Shown: piece after piece, positions 22,655 through 34,341 of the stretch
Position numbering within the stretch: position 1 is the first letter of the stretch
How the letters are laid out: every line of letters starts with the position of its first letter
Notes under the pieces: generated by a model
The model's input: only the letters and a program-made list of their open reading frames with translations
Database searches by the model: none
What the model was told of the DNA's origin: nothing
Assembly: GCA_027604505.1 (NCBI GenBank)
Contig: JADIIX010000003.1
Span: 306,176 to 370,175, forward strand
Origin: Gonapodya sp. JEL0774
Taxonomy: Eukaryota > Monoblepharomycota > Monoblepharidomycetes > Monoblepharidales > Gonapodyaceae
DNA: 64,000 bases
Direction of reading: 5' to 3'
Position numbers and translations under genes: made by a program

Positions 22655-24464
22655 CTACACCTCATCGAGAGTCTTGATGACCTCCTCGGTGAACTGTTTC
22701 GTACCCGATTTGCCGCCCAGGTCACCAGTGCGGGCCTGCACAATGAAAGGAGGCTCACATCAGAACCAAACGAGTACTGATGTCAACCTCTTCGCACCTG
22801 ATCTACTCACCCTGTTTTCAGCAATAGTCTTGAGTACTGCCGACTCAATCTTGGAGGCATATGAGTCGAGTTCCATATGGCGAAGCATCATCACGGAGGA
22901 GAGGAGCAGGGCAGTAGGGTTGGCCATGTCTTTACCGGCAATGTCCGGGGCAGTGCCGTGCACCTGGTGAGAGGTGGGTATTTCAGCCGAGTTTGAGGCG
23001 GGGGGGTATATGATGGATACACACAGATTCGAAAATGGACGCCTTGAGGCCAATATTACCCGACGGTGTCAAACCTAGCCCACCAATAAGACCCGCACAC
23101 AGGTCGGAGACGATGTCACCGTACAGATTGGGCATGACCATGACAGTCTTGGAGAAGTTGGTAGGGTCTGTGACGATCTAGAGGGGGAGGAGTTGATGCG
23201 CGCCGTCGGAACGAATGGCGAGGGCAGGTGTTGGGAACAAGTGAAGTGGAGTGCTCACCCTCAAGCAAACTCTATCGAGGAGTTCGTCACGGAAGCCGAT
23301 TTCTGGATACTCTTTGGCGACAGCGCGGGCGGTGTCGAGGAACAGACCATCGGAAGCACGCCTTTGGTGGAAGGAGGAAGTAGGGGCGGGGGGCCAAGGA
23401 TGGGGGAGGAAGGGCAGTGTCAACAATTTACAGGCAACGCTGAGAATCATTCAATAAAGGTCTTCCTTGTGGTATAAGCTGCGTTCTTCTAAACTGACGA
23501 CCATCCATCTTCCACGATCCTTTGCTCTCCTGTTCCCGTAATATGATTCCTAGGCAACTCACATGATATTGGCCTTGTGGACAACTGTGACATCAGGTCT
23601 TCCGGTGGACTTGGCATACTCAAAGGCGTACCGAATGACCCGTTCGCTCGCCTCCCGAGTGATGAGCTTGATGCTCTGCATCACACCGGGAACCACCTCG
23701 TGCTCAATACCTGAGTATTCACCTTCCGTATTTTCACGGATGAGCACGCAATCAACGTTGTCGAAGGCAGTCTTGTAACCGACGATGGAACGGGACGGGC
23801 GGACGTTTGCGAAGAGGTCAAAGGTCCTGTAGAGCGCCAAATACAGTTCGGGTGTTTTTGTGGAGATGTGAAAAGATGAGAGGAGATTGTTGGTTTCGAC
23901 GAAACTCGCTGAAGTAAGTCTGCACTGCACTGAATACGAACTTTCGAAGGGTGAGGTTGAGGGAACGGTGTCCTTTACCGACTGGTGTCTCCAAAGGACC
24001 TGCCCGAAATAAAATAGTAGATTGCGAACTACGCTAGGACGAGGAAACTCCCATCTCTTGGTAAGACGTGTTACCTTTGAGAGCAACCTTGTTTTTGTTT
24101 ATCGAGATGTAGGCGTCCTCGGGAATCACACTTTGACCATCCTTGATTATTGGTGTGACGTTTGCGATCTCCCAATCGATTGGAACCTTGAATGAACAAA
24201 CATGTCGTGCAGTGGTGAGATCTCGATCAAAATCATTCACATTCAACTCAATACCCTCACACCCTCCGCCAGACCCACCTTTGCAGCGGCGTAAATGCTC
24301 TGTACTGCCGTGGAAATTTCAGGACCAATTCCATCACCGGGAATGAGAGTAACGGTCCTTCTCGCCTGGTGGAGAAATCCCCACCAATATTCAACCCCAG
24401 CGGACTCAACCTTGAAACACAATGTAACGACAAACCTCGGTGGCAAGTTGTCTCGCAATGACAT
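22655..24464 (-). CDS. IDH2: NAD-dependent isocitrate dehydrogenase subunit (IDH3A/IDH2 type), mitochondrial
   Basis: A subunit of the TCA-cycle enzyme that converts isocitrate to 2-oxoglutarate with NAD. The model starts [18 protein letters not shown], a short basic leader compatible with mitochondrial import. It splices in phase to [20 protein letters not shown]. Later exons give [54 protein letters not shown] and [20 protein letters not shown]. Then [60 protein letters not shown] and [20 protein letters not shown]. The last exon encodes [16 protein letters not shown] and ends IKTLDEV with a stop complementary to 22655-22657. Closeness to animal IDH3A and yeast Idh2 suggests the catalytic subunit. 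An in-frame stop lies just upstream of the ATG, supporting the start. All catalytic and cofactor motifs look intact. Confidence 0.92.
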
Positions 24465-24605
24465 GATTTAATGTGGATGTCTGAGATCCGCACTCCATTC
24501 ACGTGTCCATAAGTGTTGTCACGAACGCAGCCAGGGATGTAAGGACGAGATACTTGAGATTGACTTCACGTGCAGTTTCCTTGAGCAATCGACTGACATC
24601 CACTT

Positions 24606-24851
24606 TCAACTCACGGATGTAGCGATTTTAGCGGCTGTAAGAAACTTGGAAGTAACTGGATTCATTTTGTGGATGGTTTCAAAGAAAGTCATAACACTCG
24701 TGTGTGCATCAGCGATCGCAGCTTGGTCAGGGCAGGCAATCCCCTGTCCATACAAAACCTTCGCATGCTTCTCTTCACAGGCAACCCACCCCATCCCAAT
24801 CTCATTTGCAGTCTTTGTACAATCGATTCCCCATGACTGATTATTCATCAA
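24606..24851 (-). CDS. Possible small ORF (hypothetical) upstream of isocitrate dehydrogenase
   Basis: An 81-codon frame (from MMNNQSWGIDCTK to FLTAAKIATSVS) that reads like protein more than like random sequence (for example IADAHTSVMTFFETIHKMN). Directly downstream, in another frame and open to a stop complementary to 24499-24501, lies RLLKETAREVNLKYLVLTSL then AAFVTTLMDT. The gap between the two is only about 22 nt with GTGAGT and CAG ends, too short for a normal intron here. It overlaps the first codons of the galactokinase-like gene on the other strand. I do not recognise it. It could be a small gene with a hydrophobic C-terminus, or chance. Confidence 0.3.
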   Translation of the reverse strand: MMNNQSWGIDCTKTANEIGMGWVACEEKHAKVLYGQGIACPDQAAIADAHTSVMTFFETIHKMNPVTSKFLTAAKIATSVS

Positions 24852-26805
24852 AGAGAATATCTACCATCACCACCACATCAAATGTCTCACACAACAGAAC
24901 ACTCTCTGAAGGGAAACCCGAAGACTACCCACCAGTAATAGCTGAATGGGATGGAGCATCTTTGATATATGACCACAACGCTCATGAATCGCAAAGGTGA
25001 GCGGGCTCTGGTTTTGTTCTTGAGATCCGTCTAACAGTATAAATACCCGCATCACCAAGTGATCGCTTTAGGCGAATTAGAGCGGCGTTTCATAAGGAAT
25101 ATCTCAAAAAGCCGGAATTTTATGTTCGAGTTCCCGGTGAGAGAATCTATTGGAGCTTCCGTCACATAATCAATGTTGACATTGGAAGAACAACAGCGCC
25201 AATAACCATAATGGGGGAGCACATTGGGGATTCAGGGTATAGTGTTCTCACTAGTGTGAGTCTCGCACTCTATGGCACATTTCACAGCAACTCGCGAACT
25301 GACATGAGATGGCAGTGCCTCGACGAGGACATCGTTCTGGCTGTGGCAGCTCGAGAACCTCTTACTGGAATTAACATATCGGTGAATGGGGTAACAACCA
25401 CAATACCTCAAAAGTCGGGCATAGATGGATGGCTTGACGAAGAGCCGACAGCTCCGGATCGCAAAAGGACTCATGTCGACGATCTTCTTCACAAGTTCAA
25501 GATTGGCTACAAGCGCGTTTGCGAGAACTTGTTTTTGAAAGAGCCGTATGGAATGGATTGTTTGATGGATAGCACGATTCCCGCCGGTTTATCGGCGGAT
25601 GCATCCGCTGTAGTCCTCGGAGCTCTAACAACTCTGCATATCAAGGGCCGGAAAGTGGTGAAGAGTAGTCTGCTAACCATGGCAATGGCGGGGGAGCACA
25701 CGTATGAAGAGTACGTCAAAGCTCCATCCAACAATCGAGTACAGAGTATAACGGGTTGGTTTCAACAGTATCAACATCGCAACGACCATCCATGCAAGTC
25801 GGGCGCACCTAATCCATATCCATAAACATCCAACCCTTAACGTGGAGCTCGTTCACTGGCCAGCATCGGATCTTCATGAAGTCGGGTTGGAACGGCTGGT
25901 GTGCGTGATCGTAGACAGTAGAGTCCCATCAGCGAACAACTCCCTCATTCGGAGTGGCGGGAATCTCACTGTTGGTCCAATGCTTATACGTTCGATTGAG
26001 ACTCGGCTTGGTGCTCTCCTCCTCTCAACACTCCTTGGGGTATCTGAAAGGAGAAGCTACAGGCTCCTTCAGGATAACTTCGTCGCAAAAATGAAGCCCA
26101 AAGATTTTGATTATCGCGGCAACGAAGAAAATGTTCTGGAGGAATTTGCTGCAGTCGCAGTTTCCAAACTGAGTGAATGTGAAACGAATGATGTTGTGCG
26201 ACTCGAAGAGGTGGCTGCATCTTTGAAAACTCCAGTGAGCACTTGGCGCTAAGGTCACATTTCCTTACGCTCTCCTCTAATATCCATGGTTGAAGGTCTC
26301 GATGCTCTACAAGCGCTACCTCGGTGACCTCTTCAGCATTCCTATAAACGAACTTCCCGCAGACTTTCTTTCAAAAACTCTGCCAAACTTACCCCTTTGT
26401 TTGTCAAAAAGAGCTAGTCATATTCTCTCCGAGTCACAGCGACTCTACACCTTGCGGCACCTCCTTCGAGACGAGAAGAACCCCGAAACCTACGCCTCCA
26501 AATTGGGCGCGTTGATGAATGAAAGCCATATCAGCCTGCGAGACAAGATGGAAGTCAGCTGCAAAAGCGTGGATGAGCTCGTGGAAGTTTGTGGGAAAGC
26601 AGGCGCCCTGGGATCACATATCACAGGGGAGGGGTTCGGGGGTTGTGTGATCAGCATTGTCCAAGAAGCAAAACTCGAATCCTTCATCACCAGCGTGAAA
26701 GAAGAGTATCACTACAAGCGCTTTCCAGAACTGCGCGAGAAACCAACATCGTCCTTTATTGTCGCCGGTCGACTATCCATGGGAGCTTTGGTAGTGCAAG
26801 CATGA
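24833..26805 (+). CDS. Divergent galactokinase-like GHMP kinase
   Basis: A GHMP-family sugar kinase closest to galactokinase/N-acetylgalactosamine kinase. Exon 1 begins MTDYSSKRISTITTT. Next come RIRAAFHKEYLKKPEFYVRV, then IMGEHIGDSGYSVL, the counterpart of the galactokinase signature GRVNxxGEHxDYxG. Then LDEDIVLAVAAREPL and STIPAGLSADASAVVLGA (ATP-binding motif 2). An intron with a GTACGT donor at about 25709 joins GEHTYED to INIATTIHASRAHLIHIH. The third motif is GSHITGEGFGGCVISIV. The C-terminal ELVEVCGKAGALGS and SLRDKMEVSC are typical. Odd points: the most natural splice gives PAPITIMGEH, so the catalytic Arg of GRVN appears lost. The Asp after GEHI is replaced by Gly-Asp. The GGMDQ loop is shortened to YED-IN, leaving one candidate catalytic Asp. 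It could be an altered-specificity kinase or a sensor like yeast Gal3. Family is clear, function is not. Confidence 0.75.
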
Positions 26806-26961
26806 ACTTTGAGAATGCCTTCTTGCACATGATTACAGTAAATAATGCCATGAAGAATGCTTGTAAATTAGGAAGAATTTAATCTATGTGGTTGCGTTGT
26901 GAAATGACCCAACACATTCTCTTTCGCCACTCTGAATAAGTCCGTTGCAGTTTCCGCTTAG

Positions 26962-27949
26962 ATGGACGACGAGCTCGCAGCAATTCGCGCTCGCAGGCTG
27001 GCTGAGCTACAGGCGAAAGGTGGACGAGGACCAGGCTCTCAATTCGGGGTAAGGAGCAATCCCTTCACACAAGCCGAATGATTCAAGAACGTGGCCATCA
27101 TTGCTTTCAAACATCATGCTCTTAAGTCCGCGGGCATGTCGGGTATTCCAGGAGGGCAGGGGCAATCCTCGCAGGAGGACGCGGAGAAGAAAGCGTAGGT
27201 AATCTTTGGGAAGAAAGGGAGGTGGTTTCACTTATGATTCAACTATTGTCATGCCTACTCTGGACATTTCTTTCATCGCTTTAGTCAAATGGAGGAAATG
27301 CGACGAACTATGGTCCGGAATCTGTCTCCTTCGCATCGATTTTGCGTACTATTGCTGCTCACTCAAACACTCGCCCTCCCAGCTAACTCAAATACTCGAC
27401 GCATCTGCCAGAGAGAGACGTGGGTGTTTGTGACGATACTCGTGATCTTGAGAGGAAGGAAGGGAGGCTCCCATTGTACATTGTTTCAACTGGCTCGGAG
27501 AACGTGGAAATCAGTAAGAAAGGTTCACACTGACCAGATTCCCTTCTCTTATTTGAATAGTGGGTCGTCTATCTTTGACCAAACCTGAAGTGGCTCGCAG
27601 TGTGGAGGATTTGCTTCTCAATATGGCACGGTCCGGGCGGATCCAAGCTAAATTATCTGAGAAAGAACTAATCGGACTTCTGGAGCAGGTCTCAGCAGGA
27701 AAGAAGGAAACGAAGATTGTGGTTAGTACACTTCTGATGATGAGTAATGTTTGTCGATTGTGTTGGTATCCCGAAACTTGCGTGGACATCTAAAATGACG
27801 GGAAACACCAAAATACTCAAACTTATCATTTGCACGCTGCTCTGTGTCGAAGTATTGACTCTATCCAATAATCCGCATTTCTTTCGCCTCCCTAGTACAC
27901 TCGGCGCCGACAAGATTCTGACGATGAAGATGATGTTTTAGACCTGTGA
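26962..27949 (+). CDS. PDCD5: PDCD5 / TFAR19 family DNA-binding protein
   Basis: A small, conserved, mostly helical protein found from archaea to animals. In animals it is linked to apoptosis and to the TIP60 and prefoldin/CCT systems; in fungi its role is poorly defined. Six short exons join as MDDELAAIRARRLAELQ, GMSGIPGGQGQSSQEDAEKK and QMEEMRRTM. Then LTQILDASARER, RLSLTKPEVARSVEDLLLNM and ARSGRIQAKLSEKELIGLLE. The last is the basic-acidic tail YTRRRQDSDDEDDVLDL. This covers the family's whole length of about 125 residues, including the RRxAE-type start and the LxKPE motif. The start ATG is the first residue of the diagnostic N-terminus. Introns have normal GT-AG ends. Expected to be nuclear or cytosolic. 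Confidence 0.9.
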
Positions 27950-28116
27950 CATGCAACTAAATCATGGTGTGCATCCGTCATTGTAAATACGTAGTTGGTC
28001 ACGCATTACGTCCTTGCTTCGTTTGGTCGTATGTATGTACCCATGTGTTACCGTGTCCTATGTCCTGTGTCTCACACATCGCGGTGGGCCAGTAAAGCCA
28101 CCCAATTAGGCTAACA

Positions 28117-30829
28117 ATGGCATCAATCAAAATCGAGAAGAAAGAGGGCTTGCACGAAGTGGAAGGGAGGGAGGGATCTGTGCAGGTGACATCGGGAGAC
28201 GGTGGGAACCCGAGGAAGCGTCTCAAAGTGGAAAGAACGATTGCAGAACAGAGTCAGGGAGAAAACTCTAGAGGTGGATCAACTCGACTACCGAATGTAA
28301 GTTTTCAGTATACACAAATCGAGGGATGAGTGATTCGATTAACTTTGCTGACGGTGCTGAACACCCCCGAAGGAGATTTTAATGCACGTTCTTCGACACG
28401 TTCATCGTCCACCGGACCTTCTTGCATTTGTTCTTTGCTCTCGCTCCTCCGCGGCTCTCGCTGTTCCCTACCTCTGGAGAAGAGTTTTCCTGAAGAATGC
28501 GCAAACTGTGAACATCCTCTCGGGACTAGATCGAACAGGAAGAAAGGAAATCCATGATTGGGATGGAGGAATGTTTGACTATTGGCAGCACGTCGAGGAG
28601 CTGGTGTTTATTCGAGCTCCACCATCTCAACGCGTCCAGAAGCCAATCAGCAAGCACTCAATTCATAATATCATTCAAGTAATGACATCGGACGCCGATG
28701 CTGCGGAGAGTTCTTCAGGCTCACGCGCACTTCCCAGGTTTCGTACGCTCCGCTTTCTCTCCCCGCATTCAAATCACGGGCTGTTTTCTGGGGGTTCTCA
28801 CCCATTCTCACCACAACTCTCACTGGAATCTTATCCTCACTATCCACCTGCCATACATTTTGAGTCTCAATCATCTTACTCTTTGTCAAGCCACCTCATC
28901 TCATCCTCTCAGTCGTCTTGGACGACTTCACCGCTTCTGACTCCGGAACTCTTTCTCTCCACCCTTGATGTCATAATTCCTCACCAAATTTCTACACTGG
29001 ATTTAAGTGGCTGTTCTTTGACACGTCCGATTCCTCCGGCTCAGATTCCCGCCCTCATCTCTATTCTCCCTAAGTTGCGAGAGCTTCATCAACCACACCA
29101 CGTATTGTACTCTAGTTCTTTGGAAATGTTTCTCAGGGAAGTGGGACATCAACTTGATACTCTAACTCTCGATCTTCGAACTGCCTCTGGTGCGGTCAAG
29201 GTGCCGAGCTGGGAGTCATGGAAAGGAATGCGCCTTAAGGTTTGTGCGACGTTCATTATTGAGGAGCCGAAAGTTTACATATATCACCCGGTTTCCAAGA
29301 GCCTTACACTTGCTACCTCTCGTGTTTTGGGCAAGAATGAAAGGGAGGGGGTGGAGCGTTATTTGTCGAACTTCGGTGGACTCTTAAACGTTTTTCGGTG
29401 GGCTGTCTGTGGTCAATGGAGGACAAGGGGGTTTTCGCAGTGGGAACTGAGGAGAACTTTGCACGAGGTCACAAACCTGGGAGACTTTGTCACTCCCGAA
29501 AAAACCTCCCATGCTGCAAGACGCGGTCTCAGTACTCTTCATTTGTCGTATCCAACAGTGTGGTCTGATCAAGACTTCCATCAATTGCTTGTTGAATCAA
29601 TGAAAGACCGCCAACATGTAAGATTGAGTAATCTGAGTGTGACTGGAGAGCTGGTAGAGGACTATTGGGGTGTTGATCGACCTTACGCCAAGTACGCACT
29701 AATGGCATACATTCAGAGTTTTGGAATCCCGGAGGATTCCACTTCAAACTCGGACCCAGATATGCCAGCTCGCGAAACTTCAGACGTACAGATTGAGGAC
29801 ATCCCAGAAAGTGAACCCTCTCTGCTGGCACCAGTTGCTCAAGCGTCAAATTTTCAATATGAACAGGGTTTAAAACGTGCGTCGAACCGCAAAGGTAAAC
29901 GACCGCCTAAATGGGGAGAGATGGATTACGTTCCTCCATGGGATTTGGAACTAGAGCAAGGTCTCGCGATTAGTGCGGCAGATGCAGGATTAGCTCTGCC
30001 ACCGATGGTCTCACCACAGGAGCTGGTACCTGACCCTTTACCCGAACGCCAGAGCTTGCCGCTGTTTGTACCTCGCACCTACCCATATCCGGAGCCAGGG
30101 CCTTCCCAGATACCCGTTAATCCGTTGCGAAGCTTGCACCTTTCAGGCATTCGTGGCCTGTCGGAACGCGACATTGTAATCATTGTACAGTGGATGGGAA
30201 GCTCACTCCGCTTCCTACATATTGATGTGGATGGAACGTTGTCCAGTTCTGGCTCCGAGGAGATCATCGAAAAGGACGATGGTACATCAGCACGGGCGGA
30301 CATTGTGCTTCGGCGAGTGCTTCCAGCGCCGCATTGGGTTAATGTAGCTCTTCATCTGGCAATGCATTGCAAACGTTTGGTGACATGTGTTGTTGGGGTC
30401 TTGATGCCAACAAATGTGGGGCTGGATAAGTATTTGAATGTTTACACCAAGGCAGGATGGGACGTTCAGCAATTCTTGGCTATCTCAAACGTGAGCTTAA
30501 ATGTGGCGGAACAGCAACTTGTGGATGAGGTGGAAAGGGGAGTGGATTTGACTGAAATTGACGGTGTTCGAACAACCATCAGTCAAGAGCTGGAGCTTGA
30601 TGTGGAGAGTGTGATTGTAAAGGTTATGGCGACGGAATGCTCGAGCATGGAAGTTTTTCGGTATCCTGTTCTACAACGCAAAGGCAGTTATCCGGCCTAT
30701 TTTGACGATAATGCCAGAGACGAGATTGAGGAAGGAATCGGTGACGACGTAGGTGTTCGGAATAGACGAATGCGGACATGGGGCTGGAGTGCTTTAGAGT
30801 CAATTCGTGGTCAGGAGTTCACCAGGTAG
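28117..30829 (+). CDS. Large F-box protein with possible leucine-rich repeats
   Basis: Two exons. Exon 1 encodes MASIKIEKKEGLHEV and a charged, nuclear-signal-like stretch (NPRKRLKVER), ending RLPN at the intron donor near 28300. The intron ends at about 28372, and exon 2 continues EILMHVLRHVHRPPDLLAFV then SAALAVPYLWRRVFL. The junction restores LPNEILMHVLRHV, a classic F-box start, ending in the usual LWR-V. The rest (about 770 residues) has sections such as ISTLDLSGCSLTRPIPPAQI, LHLSGIRGLSERDIVII and LRFLHIDVDGTLSSS. These look like irregular leucine-rich repeats, as in fungal F-box proteins of the Grr1/Amn1 kind. A low-complexity linker holds RKGKRPPKWG. Probably a substrate receptor of an SCF ubiquitin ligase; target unknown. 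Confidence 0.78.
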
Positions 30830-30921
30830 TTCACTTTGAGTTTGACGGTGTAATATAGTGTGGTTTCCAACTGTGGCATATGGCAAATCACGAAACACAG
30901 AATTTTGATTGACGCAGCCCG

Positions 30922-31933
30922 ATGGCAAGCACAGAGAGGTGAGATATCAGATGCTGTATAATCGGCTCTGAATCTTCTGTGGAACTTACCATCCGCGTCT
31001 TGTTTAGTCCTACCGCGCCAAATCCTGGGCCGTTTGTGCCCATTGTCGATTCCACCAACAGTTTCTCAGCTCTCTCCATACTCGCCATCGCAGCTGGCTG
31101 TACTGTTGCTTTCGTTGCCCTTACTTTTCTCGTTCTTTACTTGAGGCGAAGAAATAGCGATCGGTTTTCAAAATTCAATGAAGACGAGGAAACGCCCCAC
31201 ATCGACGTTCTACGAAGTAGGCTCACGACACAGGATCTAGATAGAGGAGGGCTTAGCAATCCTGCCGAGCAGCCTGTTGGAGGTTCCACTCTGACTCTGC
31301 AAGAAAACGAACTCCCTCCAGATGATAACACAAAGAAAGATTCAGTTGGAACAGCTTCGATAGTTTCCACGGCTACGACTGAATCCACCGACTCTAGTAA
31401 CGCAATACCTTTTGGACACCCCTTTGCATCCTTCTTTGGTCGGCTTTCTCCCTCCACGGTTGTGTCATCATATTCCAAACATGGACGAGATGGGGACTTT
31501 CAGCACCCAACTGGAAATTTACCATCCTTGCCTTCAACTTCGCATGTTCAATCTTTGGGCGGTCGTTCTACACCTCGCATCGTGTCTCGCAATCTATCGG
31601 ATCTTGGAAATGTTATCTATCAAGCAGTCGCCAGGTTTGATTTGTACGTGGATTGCACATTAAAAAGTCCAATAATCCCAGCGTTCACGTTGTCGTCTGT
31701 GCTAACAGTATACCTACAATGCGCGATGAGCTCCGCCTGAATGTGGGTGATGTAGTGAGCATAATCCAGGAATTTGACGGTGAGCATTCGCCATGCGTCT
31801 CGAAATTAGTAACAATGCAATTGCTTGAAACCTTCCACGTGTAACAAAAGATCAATGGGCGATAGGGCTCGAGTATTCGCGAAACGTCATGGGTGTCTTT
31901 CCGACAACTCTGGTCGAACGAATATCGAAATGA
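30922..31933 (+). CDS. Single-pass membrane protein with C-terminal SH3 domain (Fus1-like layout)
   Basis: Four exons. The tiny first exon MASTE joins in phase to SPTAPNPGPFVPIVDSTNSF. A single transmembrane helix follows (ALSILAIAAGCTVAFVALTF then LVLYLRRRN) with positive residues after it, so the C-terminus should be cytosolic. A long Ser/Thr-rich cytosolic region (TLTLQENELPPDD, STATTESTDSSNA) leads to the SH3 domain, built from two exons: VHVVVCANSIPTMRDELRLN, VGDVVSIIQEFDDQWAIGLE and YSRNVMGVFPTTLVERI. The SH3 pattern (ELxLxxGDxVxI, W in the n-Src region, G-FP-T-V) is intact, although ALYDY is replaced by VVVCANS. A short extracellular N-terminus, one helix and a C-terminal SH3 is the layout of yeast Fus1, used in cell fusion. 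Orthology is inferred, not shown. Only 92 bp after the F-box gene. Confidence 0.75.
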
Positions 31934-32092
31934 AGCATCTATGCGTAGTTGCCGCAAGGACTCTCAAGCTTTCTCCAATTGCGTTTCATCTACTACTTGT
32001 CCGTTTAATGAGACCACCCACTTCATTTGTATCACGAGACCGATGAATATTCACCAATACCATACATTATTGTCCATGCCGAGAGACTATTA

Positions 32093-34341
32093 TCATCGGA
32101 ATCTTTCGCTTCCGGCCGACATCACGGACCGTCCCGCGGTAGCTCCACTTCCCCACCCCAAACTACCGCCGCCTGACACCATACTGCCTACTTTTCCAAA
32201 ACCGCTCTTGTCCTTTTCTCCCATAGGAGGCAATGGAGGCAGTGCAGGTAATTCGGGGCGCGATTTGTATCCTTCACCATGCCCTGCGAATCCTCCTGCC
32301 ATTTGGTCGCGAGAGGATGCTGGCTCGCCGACCATCATCTGTCCGTGTGCTGTTCCACCATTGGTGCCCGTGCTCGACCCTGCCCGTGATGCTGAAACCA
32401 CCTTGCTCGCTTCACCAAACAACCGGGATGCGGGTTCAAGATCCACCCCACTTGCCCCCTCACCCACGGTACCAAAGTGCTGTGAATTCCTAAATTCACT
32501 GTAAGCCGAGAAAATCAAATGAAGACTTTCTACAAGACTCGAAGACTGTCCGAAACGAGGATCCACATTGGACACCTGGGTTATCGGCGCGGATGCGGAT
32601 GCAATCAGTGAGGAAAGCGTCGCCGCAGGAACGGGAATGTCCAGGAGAATCGAGGTCAGGGCGGCGTAAAGAGGCAGTGGCAAGTCGATCGTGGCTGGAG
32701 GTAGCTGCACCTGGATGGGGGTACGACGTGCAATGATAGAGCAGACAGTAGCGTTGTTATGACGCGCCCACATATTATTCGAGCTCGGAGCGAGCACAAT
32801 TCAAACTCACTTCCGCTACGACACCTTCCACTTGCTCATCCCACGCCTGCATCACCTCTTCTACGTCGGGTACTCTTCTCGTATACACCATACCCGCCCT
32901 CGGTTTGCCTCTGTGGAGTTCCTCGATACCTTTAATCCACTGATCGACCGGTTTGGGATTTTGAGCGAGTGAGGCGATGGGTACGGTGGGAACAATTGTT
33001 GGGGGATTGGTATGGGAGGTTTTAGACAGGGAGCGGAGGTGGAGGGCGAGGACTAGGGTGTGATGTGGAGAGATTGTCAGCAAATCGGGCCCGGTTGTAA
33101 TGGAGTTGAGTCGAATGATGGTGCCAAAAGGGAGTTGGGACAGCGAGTGCGAGCTTTCAGCCCGCTCATGAGGTGTTTTGACGGAACTTACCGTGAGGAT
33201 CGGACTGCTTCGCTGCGGGTTCGTCGAGGACCGTGAGTCCAAGAGTGTCAGGTTTGGTGTCGGGCCGGGGTATCTGTGAAATACAACGGGAGGCAGTGCA
33301 AGGATGGGATCAGCATTTCGCTCTATGTTTTTCCATGAATCGGCACTGCCGCCGCCCTGCATCGGATCTCCCTGCTCACCTTGATAAAGGCGTCAATATC
33401 CCCCACGGCTGGAATGTACTCCGGCAAAAACACTCTCAGCTCGGGTTCCAGCTCTATTTCATGGGGCTTAAACTTTCCAACGTAACTAAACAATTCCTGA
33501 ATGTCGCGAGCCGCGGAACCCGAACCCGATAGGGAACCCGACCCGAATTCCAGGTCACCGTAGCCGCCGAGTGGAGATCCCGGGGATCTGCCACCACCAT
33601 TTGTACGAAGTGCGGGGTCGGCAGTTTTGCCGCCTTGGGGCCGTTTCTTAGTAGGTGCAGCGGACGAAGGTTCGGACACTCCATTGGTCGACGTCCCAAT
33701 GTCATCTTCGTCCTCGTCCACATCTTCATCTTCATCTTCCTCATCTTCATTCCCATTTTCATCAGATCTGTCACCAGACTCTACATGCGACTCGTCGGGG
33801 TCCCTCGACATGGCCGACGAGGGGTCGTCGGTGAAGGCACGCCTGTGCGATGGATCCACGTCCAAATCATCGTCGTCGAGAATGTTTCCATCAGAATTGG
33901 AAGAACTGGAGCTGGTGGTGGAGGGTTTTAAGGGTGGGCGGACACGACGGGAGGAATTGTGCTGGGGGCGTGTTGTTGGTTTGGCGTGGCGAGGTAGTGA
34001 AGACTGGGGCGAGGAAGGCGTTGGTTCCGCAGCGAGTCGCATAATTTTGTACAAAATTCGTGATTCGCATGGTGTGAGTGGCAGGACTGGTGCCCAACCC
34101 GAGGGTCACAGCGCAACACACCAATTCGTCCTCTTCTGACTGATCGTAGTCTCCATTTCCATCCGACATCTTGGCAACAGGCGGTGTGTCACCTCTATCC
34201 AATGAGTCTTTCGCAGATTTGGAGTTCAAGTCACACGAGACGAGCCCGAAATCAACAATGAGTCTGTACGCTCATTCCGTTGCATGTCTGATTACTGCAC
34301 TCACCGATTCCGTCCTCACCCTCCGAATCACTCGCGTCCAT
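32093..34341 (-). CDS. IFT46: Intraflagellar transport protein 46 (IFT46)
   Basis: A core IFT-B component needed to build cilia and flagella. Exons chain as MDASDSEGEDGI, DSLDRGDTPPVAKMSDGNGD, a long acidic tract rich in Asp/Glu, then DIQELFSYVGKFKPHEIELE and FLPEYIPAVGDIDAFIK. The next exon gives IPRPDTKPDTLGLTVLDEPA then AKQSDP, the most diagnostic IFT46 stretch. It is followed by DQWIKGIEELHRGKPRAGMV, YTRRVPDVEEVMQAWDEQVE, PPATIDLPLPLYAALTSILL and LIFSAYSEFRNSQHF. The C-terminus beyond the core is Gly/Ser-rich. A strong acceptor before TACTACGACGAATGG suggests the first exon may start further upstream. A coding-looking segment (ALANAAKDSGHNLRRK near 34543-34600) would join in phase, so the true start may lie near or beyond 34700. 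IFT46 is absent from non-flagellated fungi, so it supports a zoosporic organism. Confidence 0.92.
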
